The notes: generated by a model not told the origin, from the letters alone. 51,986 nt of DNA from an uncultured bacterium (GCA_938083085.1 CALLKX010000054.1:1-51986), one strand, 5' to 3'; positions 16,833-25,865 are shown, counted from the first letter of the stretch. Translations and numbers: made by a program.

Positions 16833-18494
16833 ATGACCTCCGCCCGCCGAACCGCCGCCGCTGCAGCCACCGCCGCCCTTGCCTGCGCCCTGTGGCTCGC
16901 GTTGGGCAGCGCCGACAGGGACATTGACACGGGCGTGGCGATCCGCGTCGCCGTGGTGGATGGCGCGGAGGAGAAGGCCCCCAGCGCGGCCGACCTGTTC
17001 GCCGTCCGCTCCAAGGAGCGCAGGCGCGCCGTGGCCGCCGCCACACTCGATGCCGCCACGATCGACGCAGCGAGCACTCAGGAGCCTCAAGGGCTCCCGG
17101 TCACCGGTCGCGTCCGCGCGGACACGACGTTCTCTCCGGAGGCCGTCACGACGATCTGGGCGCATCGGCCGGGCGTCGTCGAGGACAAGGCGAGGTCAGT
17201 GAAGGCAGCCCCGAGCACCTCACGCGCATGGAACTTCGAGTCGCTTCCCCCGGGGTCCTGGGTCTTCACCGCCTTCGTGGTCGAGGGGGAGCGGGCCGCG
17301 CTCGGTTCGGTGGGTCCGGTAGACGTGCTCAAGGGGATGGCGCCCGTCTCAATCGAGGCCGTCGAATACTCGGTCGGTGGCGTGGTGACCGACTCGGGCG
17401 GCCAGCCGCTCGCCGGGATCCCGGTCAACCTCACGTGGGCCTCCACCCAGCAGCACCGCCTCCCCTCACGCCACTTTCCACCCAGCTTGGGCGGAGGGGA
17501 AGACCTCGCGCAGTTCTTCGGCGGCCTCTCCAGCAATCTGCCCCACGTGAACGACGCGCAGCAACGGACCACGGACATCTTGGGACGCTTCTCCTTCGCA
17601 GTCGCTGGACCCGGGACCGTGGAGCTCCGCGCGCCGGGGAGCACGATCATCGGCCGAGAAGCCATCACCTTCGGGCAGCCGAAGGGCGGGAGGGTCGAGG
17701 GAAGCGTCCAGATCGGGCCGGACCACCAGATGCTCGTGAGCTTCGAGATGGGGAGCCCGACCGCCCTGCAGCCAGCGCGGCTCATGACCTCCGAGGAGGC
17801 GGTGGTCATCTCGGAGGAGCTCTCCACGTCCGTGCTTGGGCTCGCGGCAGATGGCGCGGGCGATGACGGAACCTGGCTTGCCTCACGGGTTGAGGTTCAG
17901 CTGACCCCTGCCAAGCCCAGGGTCGACGACCTCGTCCTCCAGCTCCACCAAACAGCGAAGCTGAAGGGTCGGCTGCGGGCCGATGCGGGAGGACCGGAGG
18001 GCATCGACTGCTTCCTCCGGCTGCTCTCGGAGGGGGCCCCGAAGGGCGCGGCCCGCCAGCAGCACGTCTCGACCGATGAGAACGGCGAGTTCACCTTCGA
18101 GCGCTGCGCCCCAGGCGAGTACTTCCTCTACGCCCGCTCGGGCGGCGCAGACGGGCAGGACTACAGCCTCCGGGTGACCCTCACCCTCGAAGAGGGCGAG
18201 GAGCGCTTCCTCAACGACCGCCTGACCCCATCCGCCCGGATCAACGGCGTCGTCCATGACCGCGAGGGCACTCCGCTCGTTGGAGTCGACGTCCTGGCCA
18301 CCGGTTGCCGAAACGGCAACCTGACCCGACGGGCCACCACCGACGCCAGCGGCATGTACACCCTCAAGGGGCTATACGAGGGCGAGTACGAGCTCAAGCT
18401 CGCCAACAACAGCGTCGAGGAGCGCCTGATCATCAAGGTCCCAGAGGGCGGCGCGGCGATCGAGGCGGCGACGCTGGTCGCGTCAGACATCTGA
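16833..18494 (+). CDS. large secreted protein with carboxypeptidase-regulatory-like domains
   Basis: 553 residues from the ATG at 16833, with an Ala-rich hydrophobic N-terminus (AAAAATAALACALWLALG) that is a signal peptide or anchor. Several transthyretin-like beta modules follow: GGVVTDSGGQPLAGIPVNL (around residue 185), a middle module with TDENGEFTFERCAPGEYFLY (around 410) and a last with INGVVHDREGTPLVGVDVLA and TTDASGMYTLKGLYEGEYEL (470-525). These repeats act as rigid surface spacers or binding modules. No catalytic domain is visible. It lies 94 bases after IcmF and is probably unrelated to it. Confidence 0.82.
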   Translation: MTSARRTAAAAATAALACALWLALGSADRDIDTGVAIRVAVVDGAEEKAPSAADLFAVRSKERRRAVAAATLDAATIDAASTQEPQGLPVTGRVRADTTFSPEAVTTIWAHRPGVVEDKARSVKAAPSTSRAWNFESLPPGSWVFTAFVVEGERAALGSVGPVDVLKGMAPVSIEAVEYSVGGVVTDSGGQPLAGIPVNLTWASTQQHRLPSRHFPPSLGGGEDLAQFFGGLSSNLPHVNDAQQRTTDILGRFSFAVAGPGTVELRAPGSTIIGREAITFGQPKGGRVEGSVQIGPDHQMLVSFEMGSPTALQPARLMTSEEAVVISEELSTSVLGLAADGAGDDGTWLASRVEVQLTPAKPRVDDLVLQLHQTAKLKGRLRADAGGPEGIDCFLRLLSEGAPKGAARQQHVSTDENGEFTFERCAPGEYFLYARSGGADGQDYSLRVTLTLEEGEERFLNDRLTPSARINGVVHDREGTPLVGVDVLATGCRNGNLTRRATTDASGMYTLKGLYEGEYELKLANNSVEERLIIKVPEGGAAIEAATLVASDI

Positions 18495-18502
18495 CGGGGA
18501 CC

Positions 18503-18844
18503 TCAGTTCCAGACCTCGGCGGGCCCGTTGATGAGGGCCTCCGCAGGGAGTCTGCCGGTCATGGGGTCGGCGCAGAGCGGGCACCCCGAGACCGCGTGGC
18601 CCCCCCCACTGTGACGCGCCGCCTCGAATTGCGCGCGGGTGCGCGCCATCGCATCGCTCTGGCCAGGTCTCTCCGATCCACCCCCCGGATACGGCGCCGT
18701 GACCTCCGATCGGTCGTGAGCCACCGCGCCTCGAGGGGCCTGGCGGCCTCCCGCAGCCGCCACATCAGCGCCACCCGGAGCGCCACAGCCCAGCACGGCC
18801 AAGCCCAGGAGGCCGTGGAGCACGGTGGAGAGGGGACGCTGCAT
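18503..18844 (-). CDS. small hypothetical lipoprotein
   Basis: About 113 residues from the ATG at 18844. MQRPLSTVLHGLLGLAVLGC is a type II signal peptide with the lipobox cysteine at residue 20. The mature part is Gly/Ala/Arg-rich and ends with CPLCADPMTGRLPAEALINGPAEVW, which contains a CxxC pair. The frame is open farther upstream, but that part is the translated tandem repeat at 18876, so it is not counted. It converges with the 16833 gene, with only eight bases between the stops. Confidence 0.65.
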   Translation of the reverse strand: MQRPLSTVLHGLLGLAVLGCGAPGGADVAAAGGRQAPRGAVAHDRSEVTAPYPGGGSERPGQSDAMARTRAQFEAARHSGGGHAVSGCPLCADPMTGRLPAEALINGPAEVWN

Positions 18845-18875
18845 GGCTTCGGGGTCGACGAGGTTCACTGACGAG

Positions 18876-18960
18876 CCCGGTTCGTTGACGGACCCGGTTC
18901 CCTGACGGACCCGGTTCCCTGACGGACCCGATTCCCTGACGGACCCGGTTCCCTGAAGAA
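18876..18960. repeat. 17-base tandem array (5 units)
   Basis: Five consecutive 17-base units of the type CCCGGTTCCCTGACGGA; two are identical and the others differ by a few bases. A weaker half-unit precedes them at 18861. The array is in the 5' region of the minus-strand lipoprotein gene and upstream of arsC. 17 is not a multiple of three, which argues against a coding repeat. Confidence 0.9.
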
Positions 18961-19095
18961 CCCTGGTCACGGACGGAACAGGGGTCCACTGAGGAACAGG
19001 GCCGGATGTGCCGAGGGATCAGGGTCAGCCCACCGCCCACAAGATCTTAATCCCCCCGGGCTCACTCCACGGAGGCAAGAGCGCCTCCCCCAAAC

Positions 19096-19101
19096 TAGAC
19101 T
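19096..19101 (+). promoter_or_regulatory. TAGACT -10-like box, leaderless-type
   Basis: TAGACT ends six bases before the GTG start of arsC at 19108, identical in sequence and spacing to the box before the 7093 gene. Confidence 0.5.
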
Positions 19102-19107
19102 CAGTCC

Positions 19108-19533
19108 GTGCAGCACCCCAACGACGCGCCCAAGGCCTCCATCCTGTTCCTATGTGGCCATAACGCAGGTCGCTCCCAGATGGCCGCGGGCTGGGCCCAG
19201 GCGCTCGGCGGCGACCACGTCGGGATCTTCTCCGGTGGTTCCTCCCCCGCCGAGGTGGTCAACCCGGTGGCGGTCGAGGCCATGGCCGAGGTGGGCGTGG
19301 ACATCTCCGGAGCCGCGCCAAAGCGCTGGACCGAGGAGATCGTCGCCAAGGTCGACGTGGTGGTCTCCATGGGCTGCGGAGACCGCTGCCCCATCCTGCC
19401 GAGCCAGCGCTACCTGGACTGGACGCTCACCGACCCGGCCGGCGAGGGCATCACCCTCGTGAGGACCGTGCGGGACGAGATCAAGGGTCACGTGGAGCAG
19501 CTGCTTGCCGAGCTCGGGGTCCCCACCGCATGA
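19108..19533 (+). CDS. arsC: arsenate reductase, low-molecular-weight phosphatase type
   Basis: 141 residues with the P-loop CGHNAGRSQ (C16 to R22, Cx5R) at the N-terminus as in the LMW-phosphatase-like arsenate reductases. A second pair, C89 and C93 in MGCGDRCP, and the WTLTDP segment match the actinobacterial-type ArsC group. It reduces arsenate to arsenite using a low-molecular-weight thiol or thioredoxin. The GTG start is supported by the motif position and the promoter box six bases before it. Its stop overlaps the aquaporin start (ATGA at 19530). Confidence 0.9.
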   Translation: MQHPNDAPKASILFLCGHNAGRSQMAAGWAQALGGDHVGIFSGGSSPAEVVNPVAVEAMAEVGVDISGAAPKRWTEEIVAKVDVVVSMGCGDRCPILPSQRYLDWTLTDPAGEGITLVRTVRDEIKGHVEQLLAELGVPTA

Positions 19534-20192
19534 ACCAGCGCGCACTCCTCGCCGAGTTTGTGGGTACCGCGGCGCTCCTCGCTGGCGTGGTGGGCTCGGG
19601 CATCATGGCCGAGCGCCTCTCACCGAGCGACGTCGGCCTCCAACTCCTCCAGAACGCCATCGCCACCGCGGCCGTTCTCGTGGCGCTGATCCTTGCGCTC
19701 CAGAAGGCCTCAGGAGCGCACTTCAATCCAGCGGTCACTCTCGCCGCCCGGCTCTCGAACGAACTCTCCACCCGCGCGGCCCTGGGCTACATCGCGGCCC
19801 AGTTCATCGGCGCGGTCCTCGGCGTCTCCCTCGCGAACCTGATGTTCGAGCTCCCGGCCGTCGAGCTCTCCACCAAGGTCCGCAGCGGACCGCATCTCCT
19901 CCTGGCAGAGTTCCTGGCGACGCTGGGCCTGGTGGGCGTCATCCAGGGCGTCGTCCGCTCCGGCCGGGCGCACCTCGCAGCCTACGCCGTTGGGGCGTAC
20001 ATCGCGGGGGCGTACTACTTCACGTCGTCCACGAGCTTCGCCAACCCCGCCGTCACCGTCGCGCGCGCGCTCACCGACACCTTCGCTGGTATCGCTCCGT
20101 CCAACGTCCCGGCCTTCATCGCCGCCCAGCTCGTCGGCGCCGCCGCGGCTGTGCCGCTGCTCAGGCGCATCTATCCCTGCGACGAAGGCTGA
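19530..20192 (+). CDS. MIP/aquaporin-family channel, probable arsenite exit (AqpS-like)
   Basis: 220 residues, six hydrophobic helices and two NPA half-helices: HFNPAVT and FANPAVT. Coupled to arsC by a four-base overlap. In ars operons that pair arsC with an aquaporin in place of an efflux pump, arsenite made by ArsC leaves the cell down its gradient through this channel. No arsR, arsB or acr3 gene is present here, so regulation and any active pump would be elsewhere. Confidence 0.9.
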   Translation: MNQRALLAEFVGTAALLAGVVGSGIMAERLSPSDVGLQLLQNAIATAAVLVALILALQKASGAHFNPAVTLAARLSNELSTRAALGYIAAQFIGAVLGVSLANLMFELPAVELSTKVRSGPHLLLAEFLATLGLVGVIQGVVRSGRAHLAAYAVGAYIAGAYYFTSSTSFANPAVTVARALTDTFAGIAPSNVPAFIAAQLVGAAAAVPLLRRIYPCDEG

Positions 20193-20260
20193 CGGGACGC
20201 AGCAAGCTGGGTCGGCCTTCCTTGCTCTGCTCCCTGCCTCAGCTCCCAGCTTCAGCTCTT

Positions 20261-20330
20261 CCGGCTGCGCTCCCTTGGCTGCGCTCCCTTGGCTGAGCGC
20301 CTTTGGCTGAGCTCCTTTGGCTGAGCTCCG
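20261..20330. repeat. 14-base tandem array (5 units)
   Basis: Five 14-base units of the type TTGGCTGAGCTCCT run from 20261 to 20330, preceded by looser CAGCTC-rich sequence from about 20240. It is 69 bases after the aquaporin stop. In inverted orientation the unit resembles the array at 3079. No gene is supportable in 20193-20490. Confidence 0.85.
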
Positions 20331-20490
20331 CCGGCCCGCTCCCCGCTCAGCGAACCGATTGAGCGCTCCACGTGACCGCACCGGCTCGCCTCGCCGGCCC
20401 CTTGCCCCGTCTCGATCGACCCTCCCCCTGACCCTGCTCAGGGCAGCTGAGCTCTCGGGCTCCACCAGGCCGAGCGCGCGGACGACAGAA

Positions 20491-20527
20491 ACGCCCCCCG
20501 GTGAGTCAACGACTCGCCGGGGGGCGT
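20491..20527 (-). terminator. strong intrinsic-type terminator of the 20566 gene
   Basis: A 17-base stem (ACGCCCCCCGGTGAGTC, 20491-20507) pairs with 20511-20527 across a three-base loop, with a single G-T wobble. On the minus strand it follows the stop of the secreted-protein gene by about 40 bases and is followed by TTTCTGTC. Confidence 0.85.
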
Positions 20528-20565
20528 CCATTGGGTGCAGCGGCCGGGGCCGCCACCGGCCAAGA

Positions 20566-21972
20566 TCAGTTGAAGGTGATCTCGTAGCCGTCCGTGAAGT
20601 TGCTCGTCGCCGAGCCGCCGATGGCGTCGCGGTACCAGGCCTGGAAGCTCCAGGTCTCGCCAGCCGACACGGCCACGAGCCCAGTGGGCTGCGGGACCTG
20701 CGTGTTGTCGATCGCAAGCGCGATCTCACCGGTGGAACCAGCGTTCTGGATCTGGCCCGTGCCGACGTAACGGCCGATCGCACCACCGAGGCAGAGGTCG
20801 CCCTGGCTACCACCGGGGTTCGAAACGGAACCCTGGGTCTGCGACGTCAGGAAGAAGCCGAAGGAGTTGCTCGGCAGAGCGCTGGCCTCCAGGACCAGGT
20901 CGTTCGCGGCAACGTTGTTGGTACCGGAAGCGCTCATCGCGGCGCCGACGCCGGTCGAGTTGATGTTGGCCGAGCAGTAGTTCACGCCCGGGGCGATCGG
21001 ACCGCTGCTGCAGATCCGTCCGTTCCAGACGCGGGGCGAGAAGACGTTCCCAGTGAAGGGCGCGTTCGTCGCGGTGCCCAGGTCCAGCGTGATGACGCCA
21101 TCGGCGCTCACGAAGTTCTGGTTGGTACCGTTTCCGTTCGTGTAGTCGTGATCCATCTGGGCGCCGGTGGTGAAGTTGTCACCCACAAGCGCGATCCCAG
21201 TGGCACCGGCCGGAAGCGAGAAAGGCGTGACGAACGGGATCACAGTCTGCCCGTTCTGACCAAGGCCGACACCCGTGCCATCATCCTCGGCCACGAGGGT
21301 CCAGGCCGTCGGGTTAGTCTCGTTCCCGGCGTAGGTGGTCGCGCAGGTGTAGACCTGAAGGCCGACCGTGGTGGTGCTCGACGTGTTCGCGAGGAGGTAG
21401 TCCACCGAGATCGGGGCCGTGAGCGTGACGTCGAAGTAGACCGCACCGCCGGCAGCACCGCCGTTGTTCGCCTGGAAGATCGACTCTGCGCAGTTCGGGC
21501 CGCCGGGGGGCGGGGGGGGCGGGGGGGTCTGCTCGGTAACGTCAATCTGACCGAAGCCGGTGCCACCCGCGAATCCTGCGATCCGAGCGTAGTAGGTGGA
21601 GCCAGCGACAATGCCGCTGGCGGTCACCGAGCTCTGGAGGCCGCAGGAGTCGTCATTGCACTGGATCAGGTTGAGCGCGTTGCAGGACCCATCAAAGATC
21701 TCAAGCGCGGTGTCGTACGACGAGCCGCAGAGCGAGAAGACGAGGTCGTTCGTGTTGGCAGCGGTGATGCTGTACCAGATGTCCGGGCCGCCGCCGCCGG
21801 CGCAGCTGAAGGGGAGGAGCCCTTCGTCGATCGCCGTGGTGGTGTCGAAGGCGGTCGGGGTGCCGACCGTGAGGCCGAGGGCGTTGGCGCAGTCGTCGTT
21901 CGCCGCTTGGGCGGACGCAGTACCTGCGGCCACGATCGCGGCAGCGACCATCATCGTTGTTTTCTTGAGCAT
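20566..21972 (-). CDS. large secreted protein: beta-sandwich, middle domain, shared C-terminal domain
   Basis: 468 residues from the ATG at 21972. The signal peptide MLKKTTMMVAAAIVAAGTASAQA is followed by an NDDCANALGL module with DIWYSITA, a GSSYDTALEIFDGSC loop and a CNDDSCGLQS repeat, a prepeptidase/CUB-like beta-sandwich pattern. A run of prolines coded by C-tracts (about 21508-21537) links it to a middle domain starting NCAE. The last 140 residues (NYCSANINSTGVG ... SATSNFTDGYEITFN) are shared with the 23708 and, more distantly, 40425 proteins. No catalytic motif is seen; a surface or matrix role is inferred. The frame is open upstream to 22068, but the signal peptide fixes the start. 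Confidence 0.9.
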   Translation of the reverse strand: MLKKTTMMVAAAIVAAGTASAQAANDDCANALGLTVGTPTAFDTTTAIDEGLLPFSCAGGGGPDIWYSITAANTNDLVFSLCGSSYDTALEIFDGSCNALNLIQCNDDSCGLQSSVTASGIVAGSTYYARIAGFAGGTGFGQIDVTEQTPPPPPPPGGPNCAESIFQANNGGAAGGAVYFDVTLTAPISVDYLLANTSSTTTVGLQVYTCATTYAGNETNPTAWTLVAEDDGTGVGLGQNGQTVIPFVTPFSLPAGATGIALVGDNFTTGAQMDHDYTNGNGTNQNFVSADGVITLDLGTATNAPFTGNVFSPRVWNGRICSSGPIAPGVNYCSANINSTGVGAAMSASGTNNVAANDLVLEASALPSNSFGFFLTSQTQGSVSNPGGSQGDLCLGGAIGRYVGTGQIQNAGSTGEIALAIDNTQVPQPTGLVAVSAGETWSFQAWYRDAIGGSATSNFTDGYEITFN

Positions 21973-22288
21973 GTCGAGAAGCAGTAGGGAAGTGCGAGGG
22001 CAGCCAGCTCGAGCATCGAGACCGGCTCCTAATAAAGGGACGGGGACGCGCGTGTAGGTCGTCCTCACACGAGGCTACTTGATCCCACGGATTTCCGTGA
22101 GGGCGATAGAGTGTCCAACCCACAGCTTGGGGAGGCTCGAGGATTGGCGCGCTTCGTCCCCTGGGCAGCCCCCGTCTCATTCAGAGAACCAGCCACCGAC
22201 CAACGAAGAGGTCTTCTGGGTTCCTGGCGGTGTCCTTGACGCTAGAACGCGAACTTCGGGAGCCGCTCGGGGAGTCCATCCATGAGCA
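21973..22288. other. intergenic region upstream of the 20566 gene
   Basis: No protein-like frame on either strand. It should hold the promoter of the minus-strand gene starting at 21972. The 25 bases before that ATG are pyrimidine-rich with no Shine-Dalgarno site. Confidence 0.5.
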
Positions 22289-23530
22289 TCAACGTACGAC
22301 GCCGATGACCGGTACGCGGACAAGCGGCTTGTCGTCGTACCCCGTCTCGAAGACCAGTTCACAGCGAATCGTCCCGCGGAAACCGGCCGGCACGCCGGTG
22401 ATCTTCACATTGGCCCAGAGGGCGTTTTCTCCCTCGACCGGCTGCGTCTTGACGCTCATCTGGTCCGCCAACGGGACCTCGAGCCCGAGAGCACCTCGGA
22501 TATAGGCCCGTGCGTTAGACAGGTCGATACCGGGCTTCGTCGCCACCAGCTTGACCCTCTGCATGTAGTCCTGCCCCGCCAGCAGCTGACCGAAGCTGAC
22601 CACGCCCGGGGTGATCTCCAGGTCTCCAAGGATCCGGAAGTTGGTGAGGATGTTGACGCTGAAGTTCCGAAATGAGGGGGCTAAGGCCCGCCCCTGCGCC
22701 TCCGCAGCCTCACGCCGCTTCCGAAGGACCGGCGTCTCCGGCATCTCGTGGTCCGACACGAGAAGGAAGCGGTAGCCCCCAGGTCCCTCCTTCATCCCGG
22801 GCCCCAGCTGAACCCGGAGCTTCCAGTGCGTCGCTCGGCCGTCCGGGGTGGGACGCACGGGTTCGAGGAGAAACGACATGCCAGCGGGGAGAGGGCGCTT
22901 CTTCGCCTCGTCCTGGACAAATCGCACGGGCTTCCCGGTCGTGCTGATGATGTCGATCTCTCCGGTCCGCGTCTCTCCGGGGCGCAGGTCTCCGAAGATT
23001 AGCCCCGGGGGAGTGACCCGGAACCGGGGCTCGACATCAGCGATCAACTCGAAGGTCGTCGGCACGTCCGAGGCGTTGGTGATCAGCTGGACCGTGAGCT
23101 TCGAGCGATCCTGCTTGAGGAGCGTGTCCACCGCCATCTCCAGCGCGACCTCTGCTCCAGGGGGAATCGGCTCGCCGACCTCGTAGGGCTGATAGCTGTC
23201 GGCACCGGCACTCTTGTAGGTGAGCACTGGGTCCAGGCAGCCGCAGTTGGCGATCGCGCGCTCGATGACCAGGGGCGAGCCGCCGCCGGTCTTGAACTCG
23301 AAGCGATGGCTCAGCGGCACCCCCTGGCGACGCATCGGCGCCTGGAAGGAGGCCTGGGCGGGATCCACGATGATCTTCGGCGGCTGGTCATCATCCGAGA
23401 GCACGCGCCCTGCCTGGGCGTCAACCCGACCCTGTGGCGTCGACGCCGACGCGCCAGAGAGCGTCAGAGCCACCACCAAGAGAGCGGAGGAGAAGCGCAA
23501 GGAGAGGCCAGTGGGGTCCGTTCGAAGCAT
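22289..23530 (-). CDS. exported DUF1573 protein
   Basis: About 413 residues from the ATG at 23530; an ATG at 23563 is also possible. A signal peptide (FSSALLVVALTLSGASA) precedes a DUF1573 domain with the typical strand and NCGCLDPVL cysteine pair (around residue 95), then a series of Ig-like beta strands (FRVTPPGLIFGDLRPGE; LEITPGVVSFGQLLAG). DUF1573 proteins are common in Planctomycetota and Bacteroidota, likely as envelope or matrix Ig-like proteins. It lies between two paralogous secreted-protein genes. Confidence 0.85.
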   Translation of the reverse strand: MLRTDPTGLSLRFSSALLVVALTLSGASASTPQGRVDAQAGRVLSDDDQPPKIIVDPAQASFQAPMRRQGVPLSHRFEFKTGGGSPLVIERAIANCGCLDPVLTYKSAGADSYQPYEVGEPIPPGAEVALEMAVDTLLKQDRSKLTVQLITNASDVPTTFELIADVEPRFRVTPPGLIFGDLRPGETRTGEIDIISTTGKPVRFVQDEAKKRPLPAGMSFLLEPVRPTPDGRATHWKLRVQLGPGMKEGPGGYRFLLVSDHEMPETPVLRKRREAAEAQGRALAPSFRNFSVNILTNFRILGDLEITPGVVSFGQLLAGQDYMQRVKLVATKPGIDLSNARAYIRGALGLEVPLADQMSVKTQPVEGENALWANVKITGVPAGFRGTIRCELVFETGYDDKPLVRVPVIGVVR

Positions 23531-23625
23531 GGTGTAGCCGTGGGTAGGGTCCGGGCGATCCATGCTAGCGCAGATCTCGAGCAGGAGCCGCAACTTGAGC
23601 GTCAGGACCCGGTGATCTACGCAAG

Positions 23626-23668
23626 AGCGCGCCCCCCGTCGAGCAAATGGCTCGACGGGGGGCGCGCT
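23626..23668 (-). terminator. strong hairpin terminator between secreted-protein genes
   Basis: A perfect 19-base inverted repeat (AGCGCGCCCCCCGTCGAGC, 23626-23644, with 23650-23668) around a five-base loop. It lies about 40 bases after the stop of the minus-strand 23708 gene and repeats the C6/G6 stem design of the hairpins at 20491 and 40367. Confidence 0.85.
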
Positions 23669-23707
23669 TATTAGCAGCAGCGAACGTGCGTCCGCCGCGT
23701 TCGACGA

Positions 23708-25489
23708 TCAGTTGAAGGTGATCTCGTAGCCGTCGGTGAAGTTACTCGTCGCCGAGCCGCCAACCGCGTCACGGTGCCAGGCCTGGAAGTTCCAGGTCTC
23801 ACCTGCCGCAACCGCCACGAGCCCAGTGGGCTGCGGGACCTGCGTGTTGTCGATGGCGAGACCAATGGACCCGGTCGAACCCGAGTTCTGGATCTGGCCC
23901 GTGCCGACGTAGCGACCGATCGCACCGCCGAGGCAGAGGTTGCCCTGGCTGCCGCCCGGGTTCGCAACGAAGCCCTGGGTCTGCGACGTCAGGAAGAAGC
24001 CGAAGGAGTTGACCGGGAGGTCGTTGGCCTCGAGAACGAGGTCGTTGGCCGAGGCCGAGTTGCTGCCAGAGGCGCTCATCGAGGCGCCGACACCCGTCGA
24101 GTTGACGTTGGCCGTGCAGTAGTTCGTGCCCGGAGCAATCGGGCCGCTGCTGCAGATCTCGCCGTTCCAAACGCGAGGGGTGAAGGGCGCGCCGGTGAAG
24201 GCAGCGTTCGTGGCCGAACCGAGGTCGAGGGTGATGACGCCGTCGGCGCTCACGGTGTTCTGGTTCGCACCAGTACCGTTCGTGTAGCTGTGGGCCATGG
24301 TGATGCCGGTGGTGAAGTTGTCACCGACCAGCGCCAAGCCGTACGTACCCGGGGCGAGAGAGAAGGGGGTCACGAAGTCCACCTGGGACTTGGTGCCGAC
24401 GCCGTTACCGATGCCGAGACCGTCGTCCTCAGCCACTTGCGTCCAGGCACCCGGGTTGGCCTCGTTTCCGAGGTAGGTTCCAGGCGTCGTGTAGACCGAG
24501 AGCGAGGTCTGAAGGCCGGCCGTGTTGAGCTGCATCTGAGCAATCGAGATGGACTGCGTGACGGTGATGTCGAAGTAGACCGCACCGCCGGCAGCGCCGC
24601 CGTTGTTGTTCATGAAGGTCGTCTCAGCGCAGTTCGGCGCCGGGGGCGGGGGCGGAGTCTGCTCGTTGACAACGATGGTCCCGAAGCCCGTGGCGCCGTT
24701 CCAGCCGCCAACGCGGGCGAAATATGTGGTGCCTGCCGTGACGCCGGCAACCGTGACGCCGCTCTGGAGGCCGCACGAGTCGTCGTTGCACTCAATGAGG
24801 TTGAGCGCTCCGCAGGTGCCGTCGTAGATCTCGAGGGCGGTGTCGTAGCTCGAGCCGCAGAGCTCGAAGCGGAGATCCTGAGTAGTGGCAGCCGTGAAGC
24901 TGTACCAGATATCAGGAGCGCCACCAGCGCACGCCCAGGCGAGGAGACCCTCGTCGAGCGCGACCGAGTTGTCGGTGGCGGCCGGGGTCGCCAGCGTGAG
25001 CGCAGCGGCGGTGGCGCAGGTGTCGTTGCTCGCGCCCGGGGGCGGGGTGACCTCGGCGATGTTGAGCGTGCCAAAGCCGGTTCCGCCGTTGAAGCCCGCA
25101 ATTCGGATCAGGAACTGATCGCCGACGCTGACGAGGTTGAGGGTGGCGCCGCTCTGGAGCCCGCAGAAGTCATCGTTGCAGACGATCTCGATCGGGGCCG
25201 CACAGGTGCCGCGGTACAGGGTCAAGGCGGTGTCGTAGCTCGACCCGCAGAGGTCGATGGCGACGTCGTCGGTCGACGTGGCGGTGTACGAGTACCAGAT
25301 GTCGGGCCCGCCGTTCGCCGCGCAGTTGAACGGGATGACGCCTTCGTCAATGGCCAAGGTGGTGTCGAACGCCGTGGCGCCGAGAGGAGCGGCGATTGCC
25401 GTCGCGCAGTCATCGTTGGCCGCCTGAGCGGAAGCCGTGCTGGCGACGCAGAGCGCTGCGACGAAGGTGGTGCTTGTCTTCTTGAACAT
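23708..25489 (-). CDS. large secreted protein, paralogue of the 20566 product with two beta-sandwich modules
   Basis: 593 residues from the ATG at 25489. A signal peptide (MFKKTSTTFVAALCVASTASAQA) is followed by two tandem NDDCA/NDTCA modules, each with DIWYS, GSSYDTAL and a CNDD-CGLQS loop, then a short Pro-rich linker, a middle NCAE domain and the shared C-terminal domain. From the linker on it is highly similar to the 20566 product; the extra module is the main difference. A product of gene duplication with module gain or loss. Function unknown; surface or extracellular matrix is inferred. Confidence 0.9.
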   Translation of the reverse strand: MFKKTSTTFVAALCVASTASAQAANDDCATAIAAPLGATAFDTTLAIDEGVIPFNCAANGGPDIWYSYTATSTDDVAIDLCGSSYDTALTLYRGTCAAPIEIVCNDDFCGLQSGATLNLVSVGDQFLIRIAGFNGGTGFGTLNIAEVTPPPGASNDTCATAAALTLATPAATDNSVALDEGLLAWACAGGAPDIWYSFTAATTQDLRFELCGSSYDTALEIYDGTCGALNLIECNDDSCGLQSGVTVAGVTAGTTYFARVGGWNGATGFGTIVVNEQTPPPPPAPNCAETTFMNNNGGAAGGAVYFDITVTQSISIAQMQLNTAGLQTSLSVYTTPGTYLGNEANPGAWTQVAEDDGLGIGNGVGTKSQVDFVTPFSLAPGTYGLALVGDNFTTGITMAHSYTNGTGANQNTVSADGVITLDLGSATNAAFTGAPFTPRVWNGEICSSGPIAPGTNYCTANVNSTGVGASMSASGSNSASANDLVLEANDLPVNSFGFFLTSQTQGFVANPGGSQGNLCLGGAIGRYVGTGQIQNSGSTGSIGLAIDNTQVPQPTGLVAVAAGETWNFQAWHRDAVGGSATSNFTDGYEITFN

Positions 25490-25865
25490 GAAGAGATGGG
25501 AAGGTAGGAGGGAGATTCCGTGCGCCGGAAGGGTGGCGGACACAGAGCAGGGAGGGGCCAAAGACGCACTGGAGCGGATTGGCACCGGCGCCCACTTTGA
25601 AGCTACCCCGGTCCTCGGATTCTTGTGTGCCTCATCCGCCAACCCTCTCAGTTCGGGACGTCGGCGCCTGGTGGCACCCCCCAGCCCGAGCCTCAGGTGA
25701 GCCAAATCGGGCCAAGGCGGCCGCCCGGCCGATCCGGGCTGGCCGCACCCGCCCACCGCTCTAGTGGACCGGCTTCTACGGCCTATTGGAGTTCTTCGAG
25801 GACTGGCCCCCTCGTAGGGTGTGAGGGGCTCCGTGCTCGTCCACTCCCTCATCCGCAGATCGACC
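25490..25865. other. divergent promoter region
   Basis: Separates the minus-strand 25489 gene from the plus-strand 25866 gene. A TAGGGT hexamer at 25815-25820 is a possible -10 box for the latter. The leader before 25489 on the minus strand is pyrimidine-rich (CTCCCTCCTACC), with no Shine-Dalgarno site. No gene is supportable. Confidence 0.5.
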
